From the NCBI GenBank assembly GCA_031370485.1, contig JANMQK010000312.1:1-23471 (forward strand): DNA of 23,471 bases, read 5' to 3'. The position numbers and the translations under genes were made by a program. The DNA comes from JANMQK01 sp031370485. GTDB taxonomy: Bacteria > Acidobacteriota > Polarisedimenticolia > Gp22-AA2. The notes below the pieces were generated by a model. The model saw only the letters and a list, made by a program, of their open reading frames with translations. It did no database searches and was not told where the DNA came from. This document shows positions 9,467-17,404 of the stretch, piece by piece (within the stretch, counting starts at the first letter, position 1; every line of letters starts with the position of its first letter).

Positions 9467-11826
9467 CCCTTGACGCGCGGCGGCTGCTCCTCGTGGGTCC
9501 GGCTGCCGCGGAAGGGGCGTTCCTGGATTTTCTCGAACTCGAAGCCCGGGTAGTCGACGCGATGGTGGTAGATGCTGGTGAGGGTCCTCAGGAACGCCGC
9601 GCTCGACTTCTCGAGGTCGGAGAAGGTCAGGTCGCACTCGTCGAATTGGCCGTCAAGAACCACGTCGGAGGCGATCTTCTTTATCAGTCCCTTGAACCGC
9701 GCCGGGGAGGGATCCTCGAGGGTGCGCGCGGCCGCCTCGATCGAGTCGGAGAGCATGAAGATCGCCGCCTCGCGCGTTTGCGGCCTGGGGCCGGGGTAGC
9801 GGAAGTCGGACTCGCGCACCTCCTCCAGGTCGGGGTCCTCTGTCTTCTTGGCCTTCTGGTAGAAATAGTTGATTTTGCGGGTCCCGTGGTGCTGCGGGAT
9901 GATGTCCAGCACTTGCTGGGGCAGGCCGTAGCTCCGGGCCAGGTCGTACCCCTCCTTCACGTGGCTCGCGATGACCAGGGCGCTCATGTGGGGGCTCAGC
10001 TTGTCGTGGCGGTTGGCCCCTTCGCGCTGGTTCTCCACGAAGTAGCTCGGCTTCAGCATTTTTCCGACATCGTGGTAATAGGCGGCCACCCGGCAGAACA
10101 GCGAGTTGGCGCCGATGGACTCGGCCGCGGCCTCGGCCAGGGTCCCGACGATCACGCTGTGGTTGTAGGAGCCGGGGGCCTCGACCGCGAGCCGGCGAAG
10201 CAGCGGGTTGTTCAGGTTCGAGAGCTCGAGCAGCCTGATGTCGGTGAGCACGTTGAAAAGCCATTCCATCACCGGAAGGAGAAACGAAACCAGGACCGCC
10301 ACGAGCACGCCGCCGCACATCCCGCCCGCCATCCTCATGAGCAGGTGGGGCGCCGGGTGCATGGCGATTCCCTGGAGCGTCAGCACGGCGAGTGCGTTGA
10401 CGCTTCCGAGGACGAGTCCCGCGCGGATGAGCGCCGTGCGCCGGCGGTACGCGGTGAGGCCGTAGATCCCCGCCAGGTTGCTGAGGAGGCAGAACAGCAC
10501 GAAGGGCAGGTCCCATTCCGTCAGGACCCCGCAGAGGGGCACGTAGAAAAGCGCAAACGCCATGGCGACCCGGGCGTTCACGAGAAGCGTCACGAGCATC
10601 GACCCGGCGGCCACCGGCACGATGTAGCGATAGAAGAGGGGGTCGGAGAACGGCGCGACGCGCAGGCTCGAGGAGAGCGTGTCGAACAGCCACAGGAAGC
10701 CGCGATCGAGCCACAGCCCCAGCGCCATCACCACGACCATCAGCGCGAAGAGCCGCTTCTCGGAACGAAACGACTTTTGATAGGAGAAGACGTACCGCGC
10801 CATGAAAAACAGGAGAAGGACGACGAGCAGGAGATACCCGAAGACCGCCGTGAAGGAGGCGCCGGCGGCGCGCGCGGCGTTGAAGGCGGCAAGCGTGCGC
10901 GCCTGCTCCTCGGTCACCGTCTCGCCCCCGCGGACCAGGATCTTGCCCCTCGGGATGCGCACGACAAGGGGTTCGATGCGCGCCGCGACCTCGTCGCGCC
11001 GGGCCTCGGTCAGGACGGCATCGTGGGTGAGGTTCGGAACGATGAGGTCGGGCAGAAACGGCACCAGGGCGGCGATCTCGCGTTCGCCGGCCCCGGCCTC
11101 GCGCAGCGTCCCGAGGGCGAGGTTCCGGGCCTCCTCGAGCGACAGCGTCTCGTGGAGCCCCTCTTCCTGCCAGAGCCTGCCGCTCTGTTTGTCATGCAGG
11201 GTCACGCGCTGCAGCCGGACCAGGATCGTCCTGCCGCTGCCGGCGATGCGGTGATCGGCCACCTGGCGCAGCGCCTTCGCCAGGCGCTGCTCCGCGGCCT
11301 CCTCGAAGCGCACGGCGACGAGGTAATCGGCGATGCGCCTGGACGCCAGCGCGTCCGCGGTCTCGCGCAGCGCCCGCGCGCTGTCGGCCCGCGATCGCTC
11401 CGGCGCGCCGGGGCGCTCCGCCTGGCTTAGCATCCGGCGCCCCTCGTCGAACCAGCGGTGCACGGTCGTGACTGCCTCGTCGAGAAACCGCGGATCGATG
11501 TCGTATACGGGGGGGACTGCGTCGCGGGCCGCCTGCCGGACCTCGCGCGTGGAGGCGGCGTCGACGAATTCCTGCGAGACAGGGGCGACGATGTCCTCGG
11601 CGCTGACGGTGCCGGCCTGCAGCGCGGGCACCTGCCCGCCGAGACGGGGGCCGGCGAGGAGCGGCGCCAGGGTGGCGAGGAAGAGCAGGCTCCAGATCCA
11701 GTGAATCTCGAACAGCCGCTCCATCGCGTCCGCGGTGCGCCGGCGGAGGGAGGCAAGGCGGGTCCGGTGGGGCAACGTCGCCGCGGTCTGGCCGGCCGGC
11801 CGTGCGGGATCGCTGGTTGGGGGCAT
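9454..11826 (-). CDS. pgpH: PgpH-type 7TM-HD cyclic-di-AMP phosphodiesterase
   Basis: Membrane protein of the 7TMR-HD family (YqfF/PgpH); characterised members hydrolyse cyclic-di-AMP to pApA. The 790 residues show a cytoplasmic N-terminus, a first membrane helix (about 42-60), a large extracytoplasmic domain (about 62-320), a cluster of membrane helices (about 325-530) and a cytoplasmic HD domain. The metal ligands are visible: H556 (NHSV), H585-D586 (YYHDVGK), H646-H647 (PQHHGT) and D694 (LSDSIEA). It starts at ATG 11826 with GGGAG 7 bases upstream, 4 bases after phoH. The order phoH-pgpH-ybeY-era resembles the well-known arrangement in Bacillota. No cyclase (DisA/CdaA) lies in this window, so the substrate is inferred from family. 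Confidence 0.93.
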   Translation of the reverse strand: MPPTSDPARPAGQTAATLPHRTRLASLRRRTADAMERLFEIHWIWSLLFLATLAPLLAGPRLGGQVPALQAGTVSAEDIVAPVSQEFVDAASTREVRQAARDAVPPVYDIDPRFLDEAVTTVHRWFDEGRRMLSQAERPGAPERSRADSARALRETADALASRRIADYLVAVRFEEAAEQRLAKALRQVADHRIAGSGRTILVRLQRVTLHDKQSGRLWQEEGLHETLSLEEARNLALGTLREAGAGEREIAALVPFLPDLIVPNLTHDAVLTEARRDEVAARIEPLVVRIPRGKILVRGGETVTEEQARTLAAFNAARAAGASFTAVFGYLLLVVLLLFFMARYVFSYQKSFRSEKRLFALMVVVMALGLWLDRGFLWLFDTLSSSLRVAPFSDPLFYRYIVPVAAGSMLVTLLVNARVAMAFALFYVPLCGVLTEWDLPFVLFCLLSNLAGIYGLTAYRRRTALIRAGLVLGSVNALAVLTLQGIAMHPAPHLLMRMAGGMCGGVLVAVLVSFLLPVMEWLFNVLTDIRLLELSNLNNPLLRRLAVEAPGSYNHSVIVGTLAEAAAESIGANSLFCRVAAYYHDVGKMLKPSYFVENQREGANRHDKLSPHMSALVIASHVKEGYDLARSYGLPQQVLDIIPQHHGTRKINYFYQKAKKTEDPDLEEVRESDFRYPGPRPQTREAAIFMLSDSIEAAARTLEDPSPARFKGLIKKIASDVVLDGQFDECDLTFSDLEKSSAAFLRTLTSIYHHRVDYPGFEFEKIQERPFRGSRTHEEQPPRVKGWPG

Positions 11827-11830
11827 CGCG

Positions 11831-12859
11831 TCACTCCCGCCCGGTGGTCGTCCTGGCGGGACGCGGTCGTCGTCTGACCGGCCCGGGCGTGTCGGCGGCG
11901 TCGGTTTCCCTGCCGCGGCCGTTGCGGTAGGCCTCGTACGCCCTGATGATCCCCTGCACGAGGGGATGCCGGACGACGTCCGATTCGTCGAAATAGACGA
12001 AGAGGATCCCGGGCACCGAGGCCACGACTGTCTGCGCCTCGATCAGGCCGGACGTCTGGCCCGGGGGGAGGTCGACCTGGGTCACGTCCCCGGTGATCAC
12101 GGCCCGGGAGTTGGTCCCCAGCCGGGTCAGGAACATCTTCATCTGCTCCGACGTGGTGTTCTGGGCCTCGTCCAGGATGACGAAGGAGTTGTTCAGGGTC
12201 CGGCCGCGCATGAACGCCAGCGGGGCGATCTCGATGACCCCTTTCTCCAGGTGGGAGTTCGCCCGGTCACGGTCGAGCAGCAGGTAGAGCGCGTCGTAGA
12301 GCGGGCGGAAATACGGGTCGACCTTCTCGGCCATGTCCCCGGGCAGGAAGCCGAGCTTCTCCCCCGCTTCGACCGCGGGGCGGCACAGAATGATTTGGTC
12401 GACCTTTTTCTCGCTGAGTTGCGCGACGGCGGAGGCGACCGCCAGGTAGGTCTTCCCGGTCCCCGCGGGCCCGATCGCGAAAACGAGGTCGCTGTCGTTG
12501 ATGGCGTCGAGGAAGAGCTTCTGGTTGGGGCTCTTTGGCGAGACGTAGCGCCCGTTGGTCGTACGCAGGCGGCTCGAAGCGAAAAAGTCCTGCAGGACGG
12601 CCGTCCGGTTGTCCCGCAGGAGCCGCAGGGCGATTTCGACGTCGCTTTTCTTCAGGGGGTAGCCGCCCTGCACCACGGCGGCCAGCTGGGACAGGATGTT
12701 CGCGGCGAGGCCTTCCTTGTCGGTCTCGCCCTGGATCGTGATCTCGGTGCCGCGCGCCGATAGGCGCACACCGAGATCCTTCTCGATCGCGCGGAGGTTC
12801 TCGTCGTAGTTTCCGAAGACCTGGACCAGAACCTCTTCAGGGATCGAAAGACGGCGCAT
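11831..12859 (-). CDS. phoH: PhoH/YbeZ-like P-loop ATPase
   Basis: PhoH-family ATPase of the YbeZ kind, known as a partner of YbeY in RNA metabolism. It has an N-terminal KH-like/PhoH-associated region (about 1-80), Walker A GPAGTGKT (130-137), the family block CRPAVEAGEKLGFLPGD (159-175), Walker B VILDEAQN (227-234) and ITGDVTQVDLP (255-265). The C-terminal 30 residues are Arg/Pro-rich and look disordered. I chose ATG 12859 (342 residues). The longer in-frame TTG at 12922 lies on the -35 box of the predicted promoter and so is not transcribed. An AGGAG lies 14 bases upstream, rather far, and AAGAGG directly abuts the ATG. Confidence 0.93.
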   Translation of the reverse strand: MRRLSIPEEVLVQVFGNYDENLRAIEKDLGVRLSARGTEITIQGETDKEGLAANILSQLAAVVQGGYPLKKSDVEIALRLLRDNRTAVLQDFFASSRLRTTNGRYVSPKSPNQKLFLDAINDSDLVFAIGPAGTGKTYLAVASAVAQLSEKKVDQIILCRPAVEAGEKLGFLPGDMAEKVDPYFRPLYDALYLLLDRDRANSHLEKGVIEIAPLAFMRGRTLNNSFVILDEAQNTTSEQMKMFLTRLGTNSRAVITGDVTQVDLPPGQTSGLIEAQTVVASVPGILFVYFDESDVVRHPLVQGIIRAYEAYRNGRGRETDAADTPGPVRRRPRPARTTTGRE

Positions 12860-12875
12860 CCTCTTGGTTGATTCT

Positions 12876-12890
12876 CCTGCGAGACGCAGG
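12876..12890 (-). promoter_or_regulatory. phoH leader hairpin overlapping the Shine-Dalgarno
   Basis: A perfect 6-bp inverted repeat with a 3-base loop (CCTGCG-TCT-CGCAGG on the minus strand) lies between the predicted transcription start (about 12887) and the phoH start. Its 3' arm ends in the AGG of CAGGAG, the best ribosome-binding candidate for phoH. It could limit initiation or protect the 5' end. The repeat is seen directly; any regulatory role is inference. Confidence 0.4.
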
Positions 12891-12893
12891 CCT

Positions 12894-12922
12894 AAGGTAA
12901 CACCCACCACCGCCCTTGTCAA
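12894..12922 (-). promoter_or_regulatory. Sigma-70-like promoter for phoH-pgpH-ybeY-era
   Basis: Read on the minus strand there is a perfect TTGACA -35 (12922-12917), exactly 17 bases, then TACCTT (12899-12894) as a weaker -10 (3 of 6 matches). It lies in the only sizeable gap (111 bases) between aspS and phoH and would start transcription near 12887, about 28 bases before phoH. Recognised by eye only; I see no strong terminator for aspS in the same gap. Confidence 0.5.
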
Positions 12923-12970
12923 TCACGGCGGATTTTTGGACGTCTCGGTAACTCGCTGCAAATAAGGGAG

Positions 12971-14776
12971 TTATTTATCGAGGTCGGGAGCCGCGGGAGG
13001 GAGATCGATTCGAATGGCCAGCTCTTTGAGCTGGCGGGCCGAAACGGTGCCTGGCGCACCGGTCATCAGGTCGATCCCGCTCGTCGTCTTCGGGAACGCC
13101 ATGACGTCCCGGATCGAGGAGCAGCCGGTCAGAATGGCCATCAGGCGATCGACACCAAGCGCGATTCCGCCGTGAGGCGGCGCCCCCATGCGCAGCGCGG
13201 AGAGGAGAAATCCGAACCGGGACTCCGCCTCCTGGGGGCTCATGCCGAGGATGCGGAATATCACGGTCTGGAGATTGCTATTGTGAATCCGGATGCTTCC
13301 ACCCCCCACTTCGCTGCCGTCCAGGACCAGGTCGTAGGCGAGGGCCCTGACCGCCTCCGGGCGGCTGTCGAGAAGGGGTATGTCCTCCGGCCTCGGGGCG
13401 GTGAACGGGTGGTGGCATGAGACCAGCCTCCCCTCCTCTTCACTGTGCTCGAACAACGGGAAATCGCAGACCCATAGCATCCTGTGCCGGCGATCGTCGG
13501 CCATCTTTTCAGCGCGCCCGATGTGCACCCTGAGAGCTCCCAGGATCTCAAGAGCGCTTTTCCAGGGACCCGCCACCACGAGAGCCAGGTCGTCCGCTCC
13601 CGCCTGGAGGACCTTCATGACCTCCCGGCAGCCGGGCTCCGTGAGGGGTTTCAGGACCGAGGACTGGAGGGTCCCGCCGGTCGATTTGATCCAGATGAGC
13701 CCTTTCGAGCCGAGCTCCTTGGCCGTGTCGACGAGGTTGTCGATTTTCTGCCGCGACCAGGCGCCGCCGCCCGGGACAACCAGGGCCTTGACGACACCCG
13801 ACGAGCGGACCGTGTCGGAGAAGACCCGGAAGGGGCTCTCTGCCACGTGGGCCGTCAGGTCGCGGATCTCTAGATCGAACCGGGTGTCCGGCTTGTCGCT
13901 GCCGAAACGCTCCATGGCCTCGCGGTAGGTCAACCGCGGATAGGGACCCTGGATCGGCACCTCCGCGGCGGCGAAGATCTCCTCCATCAGCCCTTCGATC
14001 AGCCCGAAGATCGTCTCAGGGTCGGGGAACGACATCTCTATGTCGATCTGGGTGAACTCGGGCTGCCGGTCGGCGCGCGAGTCCTCGTCGCGGAAGCACT
14101 TGGCTATCTGGAAGTACCGATCGTAGCCCGACACCATCAGGAGCTGCTTGAAGATCTGGGGGGATTGCGGCAGGGAGTAGAAGCGCCCCGGGTTCACACG
14201 CGAGGGGACCAGGTACTCCCGCGATCCCTCCGGCGTGCTGCGGGTCAGGATCGGCGTCTCGATCTCCAGGAATTGCCTGGAGTCGAGGTGCCTGCGGACC
14301 GCCAGGAGGACCCGGTGGCGCGTCTCGAGGATCCGCTGCAGCCTGGGCCGCCTCAGGTCGAGGTAACGGTACCGCAGGCGCACCTCCTCGGCGGCGCCCG
14401 GCTCGTCGGTCAGCGGGAAGGGAATGGGGTCGGAGGCGTTCAAAACTTCAAGACGCTGCGCATGCACCTCGATAGCGCCGGTGGCCAGTCCCTTGTTGAC
14501 GTTCGCGGGCTCCCGGTGGACCACCCGGCCGGAAACGGACACGACGAATCCCGGACGCACTGCCTTGGCCGCGGCGAAAGCCCCGGACGCCAGCTCGGGA
14601 TTGAAGACCGTCTGGGTGAGTCCGTAGCGGTCGCGCAGATCGGCGAACAGGAGCCCCCCGTGGTCGCGGACACTGTCGACCCATCCGGCCAGCAGGACCT
14701 CCCTCCCGGCGTCCGCGCTCCGCAGGGCTCCGCAGGTGTCGGTGCGCCGTACGAAGCCCGCCGTACCCTCAGCCAC
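12971..14776 (-). CDS. aspS: Aspartyl-tRNA synthetase (possibly non-discriminating)
   Basis: Class IIb synthetase charging tRNA-Asp. The 601 residues are the bacterial form: N-terminal OB-fold anticodon-binding domain (about 1-115), catalytic core with YRYLDLRRP (136-144), FRDEDSRADRQPEFTQ (228-243) and HGGIALGVDRL (535-545), and the bacterial GAD insertion in between. In the anticodon-binding loop the sequence is RDHGG with His39. Family knowledge links His there with non-discriminating enzymes that also charge tRNA-Asn, while discriminating enzymes such as the E. coli one carry Leu. The start is GTG 14776, overlapping the hisS stop by 8 bases, with AGGAG 7 bases upstream inside hisS. The stop is TAA. 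Confidence 0.97.
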   Translation of the reverse strand: MAEGTAGFVRRTDTCGALRSADAGREVLLAGWVDSVRDHGGLLFADLRDRYGLTQTVFNPELASGAFAAAKAVRPGFVVSVSGRVVHREPANVNKGLATGAIEVHAQRLEVLNASDPIPFPLTDEPGAAEEVRLRYRYLDLRRPRLQRILETRHRVLLAVRRHLDSRQFLEIETPILTRSTPEGSREYLVPSRVNPGRFYSLPQSPQIFKQLLMVSGYDRYFQIAKCFRDEDSRADRQPEFTQIDIEMSFPDPETIFGLIEGLMEEIFAAAEVPIQGPYPRLTYREAMERFGSDKPDTRFDLEIRDLTAHVAESPFRVFSDTVRSSGVVKALVVPGGGAWSRQKIDNLVDTAKELGSKGLIWIKSTGGTLQSSVLKPLTEPGCREVMKVLQAGADDLALVVAGPWKSALEILGALRVHIGRAEKMADDRRHRMLWVCDFPLFEHSEEEGRLVSCHHPFTAPRPEDIPLLDSRPEAVRALAYDLVLDGSEVGGGSIRIHNSNLQTVIFRILGMSPQEAESRFGFLLSALRMGAPPHGGIALGVDRLMAILTGCSSIRDVMAFPKTTSGIDLMTGAPGTVSARQLKELAIRIDLPPAAPDLDK

Positions 14777-16028
14777 GGGTCATCTCCTGCAGCCTGGGCT
14801 CGAGGTCCCCCTCGGCGAAGGTGGCCTGGTTCCCGTCCGACATCCTCTTCAGCGTCACGAGATCTCCGGCCACCTCCTGCTCGCCGAGGATGACCACGAA
14901 GCGCGCCTCGAGGTCGTTGGCCCGCCTCATCTGCGCCTTCAGGCTTTTCACGGGCAGCGGATCGAAGACCACGCGCCGCCCGCAATCCCGCAGCCGGCCC
15001 GCGACGACGAGCGCCCGTTCGACGGCCTCGCGCCCCATGGCCGCGACAAAGACCTCCGGCGCGCGGTTGACGGCCCCGGCGTCCGGGGGGAGCGACATCA
15101 CGAGGCGATCCTCCCCCACCGCGAAGCCGAACCCCGGGACCGGAGGACCGCCCAGGGACTCCACGAGGCCGTCGTACCGCCCGCCGCCGAGCAAGGCGTT
15201 CTGCGCGCCTAGGGAGGGCTGGGTGACTTCGAAGGCCGTGCGGCTGTAATAGTCGAGGCCGCGCACGAGCCTGGGATCGATAGAATGAACGATTCCCAGG
15301 CGGCCGAGATGAGACCGCACCGAGGCGAAATGCTCGCTGCAGGCCACGCAGAGAAAGTCGAGCATGACCGGCGCCTCCTTCATGATCGCCTGGTCGGCTT
15401 CCACCTTGCAGTCGAAGCAGCGCAGCGGGTTCGTCTCGATCCGGCGTTGGCAGTCGCCGCAGAGCGACTCCCTGCGCGGGCCGAGATACCGGACCAGGGC
15501 CTCGCGGAACCGCGGACGGCACTCGCCGCAGCCGACCGAGTTGAGAAGCAGGCGCAACGGCTCGATGCCCAGGCGGTGCAGGTAGGTCATCAGCATCTGC
15601 AGGGTCTCGGCGTCGATGGCCGGGTCATCGCCGCCGAGGACCTCGACGCCGATCTGGTAGAACTGCCGCATTCGTCCCTTCTGCGGCCTCTCGTAACGGA
15701 ACATCGCGCCGATGTAGTACAGGCGGACTATCTCCGCCCGCCGATGCATCTGGTGCTCGATGTAGGCCCTCGCGACGGGGGCGGTGTTCTCGGGGCGCAA
15801 CGTCAGCGAACGGCCCTTGCGGTCGGGAAAGGTGTACATCTCCTTGGCGACGATGTCGGTCCCCTCGCCGATCCCGCGCTGGAAGAGCTCCGTGCTTTCG
15901 AAGACAGGGGTGCGGATCTCCTGGAATCCGAATCGCTCGAAACATTCGCGGGCCGCGGCCTCCACGAAATGCCACTGAGCGATCTCGTCCGGCAGGATGT
16001 CCCGCGTGCCTTTGATGGTTTCGATCAT
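14769..16028 (-). CDS. hisS: Histidyl-tRNA synthetase
   Basis: Class II synthetase charging tRNA-His. The start at ATG 16028 (419 residues) gives the standard N-terminus MIETIKGTRDILPDE; an in-frame upstream extension to 16085 is not family-like. Motifs are LRPENTAPVARA (77-88), FRYERPQKGRMRQF (110-123), the His-specific RGLDYYSRTAFE (256-267) and GGGRYDGL (281-288). The insertion region holds four CxxC pairs (C167/170, C190/193, C204/207, C227/230), a pattern I recall from clostridial and thermophile HisRS and possibly zinc-binding. The C-terminal anticodon domain follows. On the minus strand, TATTCT with an upstream TG (about 16081-16076) is a weak candidate promoter. It overlaps aspS by 8 bases. 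Confidence 0.96.
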   Translation of the reverse strand: MIETIKGTRDILPDEIAQWHFVEAAARECFERFGFQEIRTPVFESTELFQRGIGEGTDIVAKEMYTFPDRKGRSLTLRPENTAPVARAYIEHQMHRRAEIVRLYYIGAMFRYERPQKGRMRQFYQIGVEVLGGDDPAIDAETLQMLMTYLHRLGIEPLRLLLNSVGCGECRPRFREALVRYLGPRRESLCGDCQRRIETNPLRCFDCKVEADQAIMKEAPVMLDFLCVACSEHFASVRSHLGRLGIVHSIDPRLVRGLDYYSRTAFEVTQPSLGAQNALLGGGRYDGLVESLGGPPVPGFGFAVGEDRLVMSLPPDAGAVNRAPEVFVAAMGREAVERALVVAGRLRDCGRRVVFDPLPVKSLKAQMRRANDLEARFVVILGEQEVAGDLVTLKRMSDGNQATFAEGDLEPRLQEMTRG

Positions 16029-16119
16029 CGGTCGCCCCGCCGCCGGCTGGTCGTGCGCGCCGCAGGAAGCGGAGGAGAATAGCACACTCGCGAAGGAAGT
16101 CGGAAGTGCGCGCCGGGTC

Positions 16120-16125
16120 TATAAT
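16120..16125 (+). promoter_or_regulatory. Candidate -10 box for the beta-propeller gene
   Basis: A perfect TATAAT stands out in GC-rich surroundings between the divergent hisS and the plus-strand gene. Transcription would start near 16132, about 50 bases before the gene. No recognisable -35 or extended -10 TG accompanies it, so confidence is modest. Confidence 0.4.
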
Positions 16126-16182
16126 CCCCGCGATGGGCTCTTCGCCCCCGGAATGATGCCGGGGCCGGCATGGAGGATGGTC

Positions 16183-17403
16183 GTGGGATTCAGACCGGCG
16201 CCGGGCAGGCGTAAAAGTCTCTTCGCGGCTGCGCTTTCCTGTGTGCTCGCAGCGGGGCCCATGGTTCCCGTGCAGGCCGCATCGCGCCCGCCCAGGACCG
16301 TTTTCCGGAGCCAGCCCTTCGAATGGGATCCGGACGTCGGCCGTGACGGCGCCGACGTCGTGCTCTCTTTCTCCCCCTCCTGGACTTTCACGGGGCTCCA
16401 GGCTCCCCTCGCGGGGGATCCCGTGCCGTGCCAGGGTCTCCTGGCGGCGGTGGCGCAGGACGGCCAGGTGGCCGCCATCGATCCCCGCCACGGGTCTCTC
16501 GAGTGGACGGTGAAGCTCGACGGCCCCGCTTCCGTCGGCCCCGCAGCGATCGACGGTACGCTGTACGTGGCGGAGACCGGCGGGCGGCTCACCGCGTTCG
16601 ACGGGAGCGACGGACGAATCGTCTGGACAGCCGATCTTGGCGCGGGGGCCACTTCCCTGCCGCGCTTGATCGGGGGGTTCCTGATGGTCCCGACGATTCC
16701 CGGATTCCTCCTGGCGCTCGATCCCGCGACCGGCGCCGTGAAGGCGCGGCGCGCGCTTCCCGGCCGTCCGACGACCCCTCCCGAGGAGGCCCCGGGCCTC
16801 GTCCTGATAGGCACCCAGACGGGAGTTCTGCTCGCCCTCGAGATGCCGGGGCTCGAGGAGCGGTGGCGGCGCGACCTGGGGTACGCCGTGAGCGCCCCGC
16901 TGCTGGTCCTTAAACGTCGCGTGTACGTGGCCGTTTCCGACCGGAGCGTGCGCTGCCTTCGGCTCCGAAGCGGCAGGCGGATCTGGCGGGTCCATACGGG
17001 CGCGATGACCACCGCGGCCATGTTCGTGCGGGGGCCCTACCTCTACGTCCTGAACTACGACAACGACATCCACGTCCTGCGGGGGCGCACCGGGCATCTC
17101 ATGGGACGCGTCCGCCTGGGCCACCGGCTCGACACGAGCGCCGCGCTGACGGAGACCCATGCTTTCGTCGTGCCGTACACGGAGGCCTCGCTCGTCGGGC
17201 TCTCGCTGCCCGGTCTGGTGATCGCAGGAAAGTTCGCGCTTGATATCCCGGGCGAATGGTTTACCACCTCGCCGGTCCTCGTCGGTGACAAGGTGGCCGT
17301 GGGGTATGGCCGGTCCGAGGGGAGAATCGTGGCTCTGGACGTGTCCGAGAAGGCCGCCGAGAAGAGCGCCGGCGGCCTGCCGGTGTCGCGGGCGCCACGC
17401 TAG
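16183..17403 (+). CDS. Exported PQQ-type beta-propeller protein (BamB-like fold)
   Basis: Predicted extracytoplasmic beta-propeller of about 406 residues. The N-terminus has a basic segment (GRRK), a hydrophobic core (SLFAAALSCVLAAG) and a likely cleavage near VQA-AS, i.e. a Sec signal peptide; the Cys in the core is not in a proper lipobox. The mature part has repeated blades of the PQQ/WD-like kind, e.g. VAAIDPRHGSLEWTVKL, LTAFDGSDGRIVWTADL and VRCLRLRSGRRIWRVHT, about six or seven units. No catalytic residues can be assigned, so a scaffold or binding role like BamB is possible but unproven. I prefer GTG 16183 because GGAGG sits 6 bases upstream; ATG 16177 abuts that GGAGG, and ATG 16153/16156 lack one. 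It is the only plus-strand gene here. Confidence 0.85.
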   Translation: MGFRPAPGRRKSLFAAALSCVLAAGPMVPVQAASRPPRTVFRSQPFEWDPDVGRDGADVVLSFSPSWTFTGLQAPLAGDPVPCQGLLAAVAQDGQVAAIDPRHGSLEWTVKLDGPASVGPAAIDGTLYVAETGGRLTAFDGSDGRIVWTADLGAGATSLPRLIGGFLMVPTIPGFLLALDPATGAVKARRALPGRPTTPPEEAPGLVLIGTQTGVLLALEMPGLEERWRRDLGYAVSAPLLVLKRRVYVAVSDRSVRCLRLRSGRRIWRVHTGAMTTAAMFVRGPYLYVLNYDNDIHVLRGRTGHLMGRVRLGHRLDTSAALTETHAFVVPYTEASLVGLSLPGLVIAGKFALDIPGEWFTTSPVLVGDKVAVGYGRSEGRIVALDVSEKAAEKSAGGLPVSRAPR

Positions 17404-17404
17404 G

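Noticed and set aside
9493..11430. 645-codon plus-strand frame opposite pgpH
   Set aside because: Antisense shadow of a membrane protein gene; the product is hydrophilic and rich in Glu, His, Arg and Gln without domains.
12956..12976. Possible terminator of aspS (AATAA-GGGAG-TTATT)
   Set aside because: Only 5 A/T pairs and no following T-run on the minus strand; too weak to call.
15625..17160. 511-codon minus-strand frame across hisS 5' end and the propeller gene
   Set aside because: It is out of frame with hisS and antisense to the propeller; no family resemblance.
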